A stretch of DNA of 64,000 nucleotides, taken from assembly GCF_022179225.1 (NCBI RefSeq), contig NZ_BPQL01000011.1, positions 19,757-83,756 of the forward strand. The letters are read 5' to 3'. The position numbers were made by a program, and so were the translations under genes. Positions within the stretch are counted from its first letter, which is position 1. Every line of letters starts with the position of its first letter. A model generated the notes under the pieces. It saw only the letters and a list, made by a program, of their open reading frames with translations, was not told where the DNA came from and searched no databases. Origin of the DNA: Methylobacterium goesingense. Its GTDB lineage: Bacteria > Pseudomonadota > Alphaproteobacteria > Rhizobiales > Beijerinckiaceae. Positions 8,465-17,710 of this stretch are shown here, piece by piece.

Positions 8465-9475
8465 CTATTGGCAGAGGCGGTGACCGGCGTTGCGCGCGCG
8501 CTCGTCGAGGTGGAGGTGGTTGGCATGGGCCGGGTCCGTGCCGGGGCCGAGCACCGTGCGGAAGAAATCGCAGGCCCGGGTGCGTACCGCCGTCAGGAAC
8601 ACCGCTTCCGGCGAGCCCTCGGGTGCCGGCGCGACGCTGATCGCCGGGCGCCCCGCGAAGCTGAAACCCATCACGTCGACCCCGTTGGCGAAGCTATGCT
8701 CGCTCAGCTTGGCATCGGGATCATGATTCTGGCCCCGGCACTCGTAGGACGTCCCGATCGCGAGACCCTTCAGCGGCTGGCCTAGGTCACGCTGGGCGGC
8801 GACCTGTACCTCCGTCGTCCAGCGGGCCAGGGACTCGGCTGCCTCGCAGACCAGGGTGACGGGTGGGGCCAGGGCGAGGTCGTCGGCGAGCGCCGTGACC
8901 TTCAGGGGCTTGGCGGCCCCGCACTGGCCGTTGGAGATCGGCGGCAGTGGTTCGAACCGGGCACCGAGGCGTTCCAGTCGGCGCCGGCAGGCGCTGTCGT
9001 CCACCGGCGTCACGGTGATGGCGAGGGCGGTGCCGGCGAGTTCCGGCGGGCGCGGCGGCGGCACGGGCGTCTCACCGGTCTCCGTGGGCTTCACGGACGC
9101 GCCGGGCCCCGTCGCCTCGGCGAGTTTCGTCGCCTCGGAAGGCTTCGCTGTCTCGGGAGACTTGGCCGCCTCCGAAGGCTTGGCCGCGTCGGGAGACTTG
9201 GCCGCCTCAGAAGGCTTGACCGCATCGGACGTCCTGCCTCCATCGACGGGCCGGGGGAGATCCGTGGGCCGTTCGGGTGGAAGCGGCGTCACGACCGGAT
9301 CGGGCGCGGCCGGCGCCCCGAGTTCGGCCGGGCGTGCCGGCGGCACAGGCGGCGGCATCGGGATCGCAGTGGCGTCGGAGGGGACCACCTTCTCCTGCGC
9401 ACGCGCCACGATGACCGGGCAGGTGAGCAGGACCGGCGCTGTCAGGGCCACCAGAAACAATCCGTGCAGGCGCAT
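8465..9475 (-). CDS. Extensin-like C-terminal domain protein with proline-rich, repeat-containing linker
   Basis: A 336-residue exported protein. Residues 1-26 form a signal peptide (cleavage near VARAQ). Residues 27-145 are a Pro/Ala/Lys-rich linker with three 12-residue repeats (see repeat entry). Residues about 147-336 match the bacterial extensin-like C-terminal domain, with conserved CRRRLERLG, SNGQCG, LSEHSFANGVDVMGF and HANHLHLDERA. The His/Asp pattern (SEHSxxNGxDV and HxxHLH) resembles LAS-type peptidoglycan carboxypeptidases, so a wall-related hydrolase role is plausible. It lies directly upstream of, and on the same strand as, the L,D-transpeptidase, which supports a joint cell-wall function. 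Confidence 0.85.
   Translation of the reverse strand: MRLHGLFLVALTAPVLLTCPVIVARAQEKVVPSDATAIPMPPPVPPARPAELGAPAAPDPVVTPLPPERPTDLPRPVDGGRTSDAVKPSEAAKSPDAAKPSEAAKSPETAKPSEATKLAEATGPGASVKPTETGETPVPPPRPPELAGTALAITVTPVDDSACRRRLERLGARFEPLPPISNGQCGAAKPLKVTALADDLALAPPVTLVCEAAESLARWTTEVQVAAQRDLGQPLKGLAIGTSYECRGQNHDPDAKLSEHSFANGVDVMGFSFAGRPAISVAPAPEGSPEAVFLTAVRTRACDFFRTVLGPGTDPAHANHLHLDERARNAGHRLCQ
9110..9217 (-). repeat. Three tandem 36-bp repeats coding a 12-residue Lys/Pro/Ser/Glu/Ala unit
   Basis: Inside the linker of the extensin-like protein, residues 87-122 consist of three copies of a 12-residue unit of the form KPSEAAKSPDAA, with the last copy diverged (KPSEATKLAEAT). The 108 bp are exactly three 36-bp units in frame. 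Such a linker probably spans part of the periplasm or wall and may vary in copy number between strains. Confidence 0.85.
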
Positions 9476-9673
9476 CGCGTCTCGATCCTGGTGCGGCCCT
9501 CCGTTGCGGTGGGACGGTGCGTTCGGACCGGACGATCCAGGGGTTTGCGGCCGTCCGCAAGGGCACGCCGACCACGTCCGGCGGCAATCGACGGGCTGGG
9601 CCGAGTTTGCGCTTTCGCCGCGCGCGCTTACCTTGGCGCAGAGCATCAGACGCTGAGAACGTAAGGAATCCGG

Positions 9674-11764
9674 ATGACCTCTGGTACGCCCGCCGACACG
9701 CGCGACACCGAAGCCCCGACGGCGGCGATGGGGCCTTTCGCCGAAACCGCGTGGGCGACGCCGCACGGCCTGCCACCCTTCGAGCGGATCACCCCCGCCC
9801 ATTATCTGCCGGCCTTCGAGGCGGCCCTGGCCAGCCACAGCGCGGAGATCGCCGCCATTGCGGGCGAGAGCGCACCGGCCACCTTCGCCAACACCGTCGA
9901 GGCGCTGGAACGCGCCGGGCAAGCCCTCGACCGGGTGGCCTCGGTGTTCTTCAACCTCAGCGGCAGCCACACCAACGCGGAACTCCAGGCGGTGGAGCGT
10001 ACCATCACCCCCCGGCTCGCCCGTCATGGCAGCGCGATCTACCTCAATGCCGATCTCTGGGCGCGCATCTCGGCCGTGGATGCCGAGGCCGAGGGGCTCA
10101 GCCCTGAGCAGGCCCGCGTGCTCGACCGCTACCGGACCCGCTTCCGGCGGTCCGGCGCCGACCTCGCGCCGGAGGCCAAGGCCCGTATGGCCGAGATTGC
10201 CGCCCGCATGGCCGAACTCGGCACCAGCTTCAGCCAGAACCTGCTCGCCGACGAGGGGGCCTTCGCGCTTCCCCTCGAGGGCGAGGACGATCTGGCCGGC
10301 CTTCCAGCTTTCCTACGTTCGGCCGCCGCGGCGGCGGCGGAAGAGCGGGGCGGCGACCACGGCCACGTCATCACCCTCTCGCGCTCGCTGATCGAGCCGT
10401 TCCTGGTGTTCTCGACCCGACGCGACCTGCGCGAGAAGGCCTACGAGGCCTGGATCCGGCGCGGCGAGAACGGCGGCGAGACGGACAATCGCGGTCTGAT
10501 CGCCGAGATCGTCTCACTGCGGGCCGAGCGCGCGCGCCTGCTCGGCTACGAGAGCTTCGCCCATTTCAAGCTTTCGGACACGATGGCGGGCTCGCCCGAC
10601 CGGGCGATGGACCTCCTGCGCAACGTCTGGACCCCCGCCCATCACCGCGCGGCCGCCGAGCGCGACCGGCTCCAGGCCCTGATCCAGGCGGAAGGCCATA
10701 ACTTCGCCCTCGCGCGGCACGATTGGCGCCACTACGCCGAGAAACTGCGGCGGGCCGAACACGACCTCGATGCCAGCGAGATCAAGGCGTACCTGCCGCT
10801 CGACGGCGTCATCGCTGCCGCGTTCGATACGGCGACCCGACTCTTCGGCCTGCGCTTCGCGGAACTCAGCGACGTGCCGCGTTACCATCCGGACGTGCGC
10901 GCCTGGGCGGTGCACGACGCGGACGGCTCGGAGATCGGCCTGTTCCTCGGGGATTACTTCGCCCGCGCCTCGAAGCGCAGCGGTGCTTGGATGAGTGCGT
11001 TCCGCTCGCAGGAACGTCTGGCGGGGGATATCAAGCCCATCATCGTCAACGTAATGAACTTCGCCAAGGCCCCGGACGGTGAGGCGACGCTTCTGTCCTT
11101 CGACGATGCCCGGACGCTGTTCCACGAGTTCGGCCACGCCCTGCACGGCCTCCTCTCGGACGTGACCTACCCGTTGCTGGCGGGCACCGCCGTGGCGGGC
11201 GACTTCGTCGAGCTTCCGTCGCAGCTCTACGAGCATTGGCTGGAGCAGCCGGAGGTCCTGCGCGCGCACGCCAGGCATCACCGCACGGGCGAGCCCATGC
11301 CTGAGGATCTGCTCGCCCGGCTGCTCGCCGCCCGCACCTTCAACCAGGGCTTCGCGACGATCGAGTACACCTCCTCGGCCATCGTCGACATGACCCTCCA
11401 CCTGTCGAGCGCGGGCGAGGAGGGCCTCGACGTCACCGCCTTCGAGACGGACGCCCTCCGGCGCATCGCCATGCCGGCCGAGATCGCGATGCGCCACCGC
11501 ACGCCGCATTTCGCGCACATCTTCTCGGGCGACGGCTATGCGGCGGGCTACTACAGCTACCTCTGGTCCGAAGTGCTCGACGCCGATGCGTTCGACGCCT
11601 TCCGGGAGGCCGGCGACATCTTCCATCCGGAGACGGCGGCACGCCTGCGCAAGTACGTCTACGGGGCCGGCAACCTGCGCGATCCCGGCGAAGCCTACAC
11701 CGCGTTCCGGGGGCGGTTGCCCAGCATCGACCCGCTCCTGCGCCAGCGTGGCCTCGCCGCTTGA
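9674..11764 (+). CDS. dcp: M3 family zinc metallopeptidase (peptidyl-dipeptidase Dcp / oligopeptidase A type)
   Basis: Degrades short peptides from protein turnover. The 696-residue length is typical. The N-terminus (LPPFERITPAHYLPAFE) and the HTNAELQ region look more like Dcp than oligopeptidase A. The zinc-binding motif HEFGH is at residues 484-488 in the context LFHEFGHALHG, with the third ligand expected in the downstream glutamate helix. No signal peptide is visible, so it is probably cytoplasmic. The ATG has AAGGAA 6 nt upstream. It stands alone, 84 bp upstream of an unrelated membrane protein gene. Confidence 0.93.
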   Translation: MTSGTPADTRDTEAPTAAMGPFAETAWATPHGLPPFERITPAHYLPAFEAALASHSAEIAAIAGESAPATFANTVEALERAGQALDRVASVFFNLSGSHTNAELQAVERTITPRLARHGSAIYLNADLWARISAVDAEAEGLSPEQARVLDRYRTRFRRSGADLAPEAKARMAEIAARMAELGTSFSQNLLADEGAFALPLEGEDDLAGLPAFLRSAAAAAAEERGGDHGHVITLSRSLIEPFLVFSTRRDLREKAYEAWIRRGENGGETDNRGLIAEIVSLRAERARLLGYESFAHFKLSDTMAGSPDRAMDLLRNVWTPAHHRAAAERDRLQALIQAEGHNFALARHDWRHYAEKLRRAEHDLDASEIKAYLPLDGVIAAAFDTATRLFGLRFAELSDVPRYHPDVRAWAVHDADGSEIGLFLGDYFARASKRSGAWMSAFRSQERLAGDIKPIIVNVMNFAKAPDGEATLLSFDDARTLFHEFGHALHGLLSDVTYPLLAGTAVAGDFVELPSQLYEHWLEQPEVLRAHARHHRTGEPMPEDLLARLLAARTFNQGFATIEYTSSAIVDMTLHLSSAGEEGLDVTAFETDALRRIAMPAEIAMRHRTPHFAHIFSGDGYAAGYYSYLWSEVLDADAFDAFREAGDIFHPETAARLRKYVYGAGNLRDPGEAYTAFRGRLPSIDPLLRQRGLAA

Positions 11765-11817
11765 ACGGAGAAATCGCCCGGTATGGTAACGGTTTCGTAA
11801 AGAAGCACGCTTAACCA

Positions 11818-11843
11818 ATGCTTCCTGCGGACACAGGAAGCAT
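11818..11843 (+). promoter_or_regulatory. Perfect 10-bp hairpin that encloses the ribosome-binding site of the following gene
   Basis: ATGCTTCCTG (11818-11827) and CAGGAAGCAT (11834-11843) are exact inverted repeats around a 6-nt loop. The right arm contains the AGGAAG Shine-Dalgarno sequence, and the ATG follows 5 nt after the arm at 11849. In mRNA the hairpin would hide the ribosome-binding site, as in RNA thermometers or protein-controlled leaders. As DNA it could also be a dimeric operator. Confidence 0.6.
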
Positions 11844-11848
11844 CGGTC

Positions 11849-12658
11849 ATGTCGGATAAGATCCTCGCGTCGTCGGCGGAAACCTCGCCCGAGGTCCTGC
11901 TTAAGCAGGCGATCCTCGGCGCGCGCGCCTCGGCCGAGAAGGCCGACAAGCCGTCCGCTCCGGTCGGGCGCTCGCTCCGCTTCAAGGCTCATCCGGCCTT
12001 GATCTCCACCGTGGCGATCGCATTCGGCGCGATGCTGGGCGCGGGTGCGATGGGCTTGGCCGCTTCGGGCACGTCCGGCCAGACCGAGACCGTCGGCCAG
12101 CTTCGCCTACAGTTGGACGCGATGCGGGCGGAGTCCGGGCGTCAGGCCGAGCGCCTGACGAAAAGCCTCGCGCAGCTTCAGGACATTACGGACGCGGCCC
12201 GCTCCGAGGCCAAGACCCGCAGCGCGACGCTGAGCGAGCGCCTCGGCCGCGCCGAACAATCGCTTTCCGCCAAGATCACCGCCACGGGCGATCGCCTGGA
12301 ACAGGCGGAGAAGGACCAGACCGCGCGCCTCGCCGCTCTCACCACGCAGATCGAGAAGCGCGCCGCCGCGCCGACACCGACGCCGGTCGCGGCCCCTCAG
12401 GCCGCGAAGTCCACGCCGCCTGAACCGACCGAAACCGGCAGCCTGGCGGACAAGCCGAAGGCCGCACCGACCGAGAACTGGGCCGTGCGCGAAGTCTACG
12501 ACGGCGTCGCGGTCTTGGAGGATCGCAAGCGCCGCCTCGTCGAGGTCGGGCAAGGCGATACAGTGCCGGGCCTGGGCCGGGTGGAGGCGATCGAGCGTCG
12601 CGGCAAGGCGTGGGTCGTCGTCACCAAGCAGGGTCTGATTACGCCGCAGGCGTGGTGA
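11849..12658 (+). CDS. Membrane-anchored coiled-coil protein of unknown function
   Basis: I do not recognise a named family. The 269-residue protein has a cytoplasmic N-terminus of ~48 residues, one membrane helix (about 50-72, ISTVAIAFGAMLGAGAMGLAA), and a heptad-like, Glu/Lys/Arg/Ala-rich coiled coil (about 80-172). A Pro/Thr-rich linker follows, then a conserved-looking C-terminal domain (about 205-269) beginning WAVREVYDGVAVLEDR and containing GDTVPGLGRVEAIERRG. That last part resembles the small beta-domain of PilP-like proteins found in Rhizobiales membrane proteins. Topology suggests a periplasmic C-terminus. Its translation start lies just after a hairpin that covers the ribosome-binding site. 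Confidence 0.75.
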   Translation: MSDKILASSAETSPEVLLKQAILGARASAEKADKPSAPVGRSLRFKAHPALISTVAIAFGAMLGAGAMGLAASGTSGQTETVGQLRLQLDAMRAESGRQAERLTKSLAQLQDITDAARSEAKTRSATLSERLGRAEQSLSAKITATGDRLEQAEKDQTARLAALTTQIEKRAAAPTPTPVAAPQAAKSTPPEPTETGSLADKPKAAPTENWAVREVYDGVAVLEDRKRRLVEVGQGDTVPGLGRVEAIERRGKAWVVVTKQGLITPQAW

Positions 12659-12678
12659 GCCCGCGCAAAGCGCTACCC

Positions 12679-12894
12679 TCAGAGGGACTGCGATTCGACC
12701 TGAGGCTCGGCGTTCCGCAAGGGAAAACGCGGCTCGATCGTCGCCGGATCGGCGATCAAGGCGCCTCGGGCGGCGCGAGCACGCCCATGCGTGAGGGCAC
12801 GCGTCCGAGCTTCCGCAGACGGATGCAGGAGGGCTGCGAGGAAGGCCGCGCCTTCAAACTCGGTGTCGAGATTCTTTGCTTCGAAGACAGGCAT
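12679..12894 (-). CDS. Small hypothetical protein behind an EcfG-type promoter
   Basis: A 71-residue reading frame starting MPVFEAKNLDTEFEGAAF and ending at TGA. I recognise no family. The Ala/Arg-rich middle could form helices and there is no signal peptide or membrane segment. Codon third positions are GC-rich like those of neighbouring genes. The main support is a GGAAC-N16-CGTT element at 12961-12985 on the same strand, which would start transcription about 60 nt upstream. A GTG at 12903 would add three residues. The ribosome-binding site is weak (GGTGG), so this remains a candidate. Confidence 0.4.
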   Translation of the reverse strand: MPVFEAKNLDTEFEGAAFLAALLHPSAEARTRALTHGRARAARGALIADPATIEPRFPLRNAEPQVESQSL

Positions 12895-12903
12895 GGCAGC
12901 CAC

Positions 12904-13171
12904 CGGACCCAGGGTCCCGTCGGTCTCCCGGTGGGAGTCCAGACCCTGTCATTGGCAGAGAACGGGGATAACGGCGATAAGTTCCGAGGACCCTCGAATA
13001 TTTACCGTTAATTCACTTCTGCACTGCGCTGAAGATTAGTGCGGTGCGGCAGCGCACGCGATTACAGTCTTCGCGCCGTTCGAGGGTGCTTCACTCCGCC
13101 ACTGCCGGCCTATCGTTTCAGGTCGCATCCGGAGACCGGCCTCACCAAGAAGGCGAACTGATCCAAGGCGT
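12904..13171. other. Intergenic region upstream of the 12894 minus-strand gene
   Basis: No convincing gene. The part at 12985-13040 is AT-richer than its surroundings. On the minus strand it holds the EcfG-type element described separately. The stretch 13040-13171 lies beyond the 3' end of the flavoprotein gene and shows nothing I can name; short open frames there look like shadows. Confidence 0.4.
12961..12985 (-). promoter_or_regulatory. EcfG-type general-stress promoter (GGAAC-N16-CGTT)
   Basis: Read on the minus strand, GGAAC (12985-12981) is followed after exactly 16 bases by CGTT (12964-12961). This is the known consensus of the alphaproteobacterial EcfG/PhyR general stress response, studied in Methylobacterium extorquens. 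It points at the small gene starting at 12894. A nine-base match at either spacing is expected about once by chance in 64 kb counting both strands, so location and orientation carry the argument. Confidence 0.5.
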
Positions 13172-14071
13172 TCAGGCGATATCCGCACGCAGAAGTTCGG
13201 TGTTGGCCGCGAATGCCGCCATGGCCCCTTCCGCCGCCGCCACGACAGCGAACTGGACCCGCCGGGACGCATCACCCGCCACGAACAATCCCGATACGTT
13301 GGTTGTCTCGTACGCGCCGGTCGGCACGACTCCCTTTTGTGTCAGGTCGCAGCCGAGCTGGGTGATGAGGCGGGACGGGTCGCACGGCATCGGCATCAGG
13401 AAGACCGCGTGGCAGGGCCGGGTGCCGCCATCCTTGAAGACGATGCGATGCGGCTGCTCTCCGTCGCCTTCCAGACGCCGAATCGCCGTTTCCACGATGG
13501 TGACGTTCTTGCGCTCCAGCTGGTCGCGGTCGCGCGACGAGAACGCCGTGGTCTTCGCATCGGTACAGAGGGTGACGTCGCGGCTCCAGACCGTGAGTTC
13601 GAGGGCCATGCCCTTGGCCGCCGCGCCGTGGGCGTAGACGACGAGGGGTCGGTCCCGGTTCTCGTAGCCGTCGCAATAGGGGCAGGAATGGACTCCGTGG
13701 CCCCAGTAAGCCGCGAAGCCTTCCACGTCCGGGAGAGCCTGATGCAAGCCCGTGGCGAGGATGAGCTTGCGCGCTTCCGCCTCCGTCCCATCCGACAGGG
13801 TCACGGCGAACCCGTCTTCCCGGCGCTGGGCCGCCACCACTTCGACCTCGCGGCGCACGACGGTGTGGTAGCGCGCGAGGTCCGCCTCCGCTTTGGCCCG
13901 CAGGACGAGGGGAGGCGTTCCATCACGGGTGAAGACGCCCCAGGTGCGCGCAGTGACGGCGTTACGCGGCGTACCGGCGTCGCAGAGGAGCACGTCGCGT
14001 CGGCATCGGCCCAGGATGAGGGCCGCGTTAAGGCCGGCCGGGCCGCCGCCGACGATGATAACGTCGTGCAT
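13172..14071 (-). CDS. NAD(P)/FAD-dependent oxidoreductase, thioredoxin-reductase-like
   Basis: A 299-residue flavoprotein of the low-molecular-weight thioredoxin reductase group. The FAD-binding GGGPAG is at residues 8-13, the redox pair in CPYC at C130 and C133, and the second FAD motif in GLFVAGDAS near the C-terminus. The NADPH-binding segment lacks a canonical GxGxxA and instead reads YAHGAAAKGMAL, so the electron donor is uncertain. It lies downstream of grxD on the same strand but behind a terminator, so it is probably transcribed separately. Role inferred: thiol redox balance. Confidence 0.85.
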   Translation of the reverse strand: MHDVIIVGGGPAGLNAALILGRCRRDVLLCDAGTPRNAVTARTWGVFTRDGTPPLVLRAKAEADLARYHTVVRREVEVVAAQRREDGFAVTLSDGTEAEARKLILATGLHQALPDVEGFAAYWGHGVHSCPYCDGYENRDRPLVVYAHGAAAKGMALELTVWSRDVTLCTDAKTTAFSSRDRDQLERKNVTIVETAIRRLEGDGEQPHRIVFKDGGTRPCHAVFLMPMPCDPSRLITQLGCDLTQKGVVPTGAYETTNVSGLFVAGDASRRVQFAVVAAAEGAMAAFAANTELLRADIA

Positions 14072-14153
14072 GTCGTGTCGCTCCGGAACGGGTATGCCGC
14101 CCGTTCAACGAATCCCGACCCGATGATGTTCGAACGGTCTTGGCCCGCCCATG

Positions 14154-14174
14154 AAAAAGGGCGCTCGCGCGCCC
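14154..14174 (-). terminator. Intrinsic terminator after grxD
   Basis: On the minus strand a perfect 6-bp stem GGGCGC/GCGCCC with a 4-nt loop (14159-14174) is followed by TTTTT (14158-14154). It lies about 30 bp downstream of the grxD stop codon and should separate grxD from the flavoprotein gene. Confidence 0.8.
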
Positions 14175-14202
14175 CTCTCCGTCCTTATCGTGTCACCTGA
14201 AC

Positions 14203-14544
14203 TCAGGCGGCGGTCGGCGCCTTCACCGGGATGCCCTTCTCGGACAGGAACTGGTGCAACTCGCCCGACTGGAACATCTCGCGGGTGATGTCGCAGCCAC
14301 CGACAAACTCGCCCTTCACGTAGATCTGCGGAATGGTCGGCCAGTTGGAGAAGGCCTTGATGCCGTCGCGGATTGCCATGTCGTCGAGGACGTTCACACC
14401 CTTGAACGGCACTTCGAGGTAGTTGAGGATCTGCACGACCTGGCCCGAGAAGCCGCACATCGGAAATTGTGGCGTGCCCTTCATGAACACGACCACGTCT
14501 TGGGACTCGATCTCGGCTTTGATGGCGGTGTTGGCGTCGGTCAT
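14203..14544 (-). CDS. grxD: Monothiol glutaredoxin, Grx4 family
   Basis: CGFS-type glutaredoxin that carries a [2Fe-2S] cluster with glutathione, often as a complex with BolA, and works in iron-sulfur cluster delivery. The 113-residue protein has the active motif CGFS in the context FPMCGFSGQ, the WPTIPQIYV cis-proline segment and the GGCDI glutathione-contact motif. The start at 14544 has GAGAGG 9 nt upstream; a frame-consistent start 24 bp further out lacks this. The bolA gene is two genes upstream on the same strand, in agreement with the known partnership. Confidence 0.95.
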   Translation of the reverse strand: MTDANTAIKAEIESQDVVVFMKGTPQFPMCGFSGQVVQILNYLEVPFKGVNVLDDMAIRDGIKAFSNWPTIPQIYVKGEFVGGCDITREMFQSGELHQFLSEKGIPVKAPTAA

Positions 14545-14574
14545 GGTGTCGATCCTCTCGGGTATCACAGTGAT

Positions 14575-15081
14575 TTAGTGATGATCGGCTGGCCTGTTCA
14601 AGGCCGAGGCGAGGCGCTCCAAGGCCCAATCCATCGTGAAGGTCTCGGAAACGAGTTCTTCGGGTGTGAACGGGATCGTGTCGGGCAGACCGACGACGAG
14701 ACGATCGTCGAACATCCGGAGGGAGGCTTCCGCCTGTAACTGCGCCGTCTTCCACAGCCATGACCAGTCGATCCGCTGCCGCATGCCGGGCGCGTAGGCC
14801 CGGCAGGCCGCGGCATGAAAGGCAACCACCTCGGATCGCCAGGATCGGGTCGACTGGGCGCTCGGCGCTGACATGTACTTGAGCACGTGGATGAGCATCT
14901 GCAGGAGCTTCTGCTCCACCGCACTGACCTGGGACCGCCCTACGCTCTCGATCTCCTCCGCGACGTTTTCCCAATCGAGGATATTCGACAGCTCGGGTCG
15001 GCGCGCGAGTTTGCGCAAGCTCGAAGCCTGCTGCTCGGCCCAGGTCACGATGTCGTCGTCATAAAGGCTCGGCTGGTCCAT
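14575..15081 (-). CDS. DUF29 domain protein
   Basis: A 168-residue protein of the DUF29 family, whose function is unknown. Recognisable features are SLYDDDIVTWAEQQASSLRKLA at the N-terminus, LDWENVAEEIESVGRSQ, and a helical C-terminal region ending DWALERLASALN. It is predicted to be cytoplasmic and mostly helical. The start at 15081 has GGAGG 8 nt upstream. It sits between bolA (25 bp upstream) and grxD (30 bp downstream), splitting a pair that is usually adjacent in Rhizobiales. DUF29 genes often occur in many copies in cyanobacteria and Methylobacterium, so an insertion here is plausible. Confidence 0.85.
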   Translation of the reverse strand: MDQPSLYDDDIVTWAEQQASSLRKLARRPELSNILDWENVAEEIESVGRSQVSAVEQKLLQMLIHVLKYMSAPSAQSTRSWRSEVVAFHAAACRAYAPGMRQRIDWSWLWKTAQLQAEASLRMFDDRLVVGLPDTIPFTPEELVSETFTMDWALERLASALNRPADHH

Positions 15082-15106
15082 GCGGTCCGCCTCCGGTCGG
15101 GAGACC

Positions 15107-15343
15107 TCAATCCTGCGGGACACCCGTGGTCAGCGCAAGGGCGTGCAGCACGCCCCCCATCCGGCCCTGGAGCGCGCCGTAGACCATCTGGTGCTGCGCG
15201 ACCCGGGTCTTGCCCTTGAAGGCCGCGGACAGGACCGTAGCGGCATAGTGGTCGCCGTCCCCGGCCAGATCCTTGATCTCGATCCGGGCGTCGGGCAGCG
15301 CCTCGCGGATCATCGCCTCGATCTCGCGCGCATCCATCGGCAT
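15107..15343 (-). CDS. bolA: BolA family protein
   Basis: A 78-residue BolA/YrbA-type protein. BolA proteins bind a [2Fe-2S] cluster jointly with monothiol glutaredoxins and affect iron and redox regulation. The fold is seen in IEAMIREALPDARIEIKDLAGDGDHY, the nucleic-acid-facing loop in KTRVAQHQMVYGAL, and the conserved histidine in that segment. It lies 33 bp downstream of purL on the same strand, a common Rhizobiales order, and upstream of a DUF29 gene and grxD. Confidence 0.93.
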   Translation of the reverse strand: MPMDAREIEAMIREALPDARIEIKDLAGDGDHYAATVLSAAFKGKTRVAQHQMVYGALQGRMGGVLHALALTTGVPQD

Positions 15344-15376
15344 CGGGTTGACTCCTGACGATCGGGAAAAGGGGCT

Positions 15377-17602
<2,226 letters not shown>

Positions 17603-17710
17603 GCGACCCCTCTCGGGCCGGGCCCGCATCCCGGGTCCGGCCGTGACGGCTCTAGAGCGGAACGGCGCGCCCTGGCAACCGCCGATCATGAATCGAATGT
17701 CCCATGCCTT

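Noticed and set aside
8945..8960. GGTTCGAACC-like T-arm sequence suggesting a tRNA
   Set aside because: It lies inside the extensin-like gene and no cloverleaf arms surround it.
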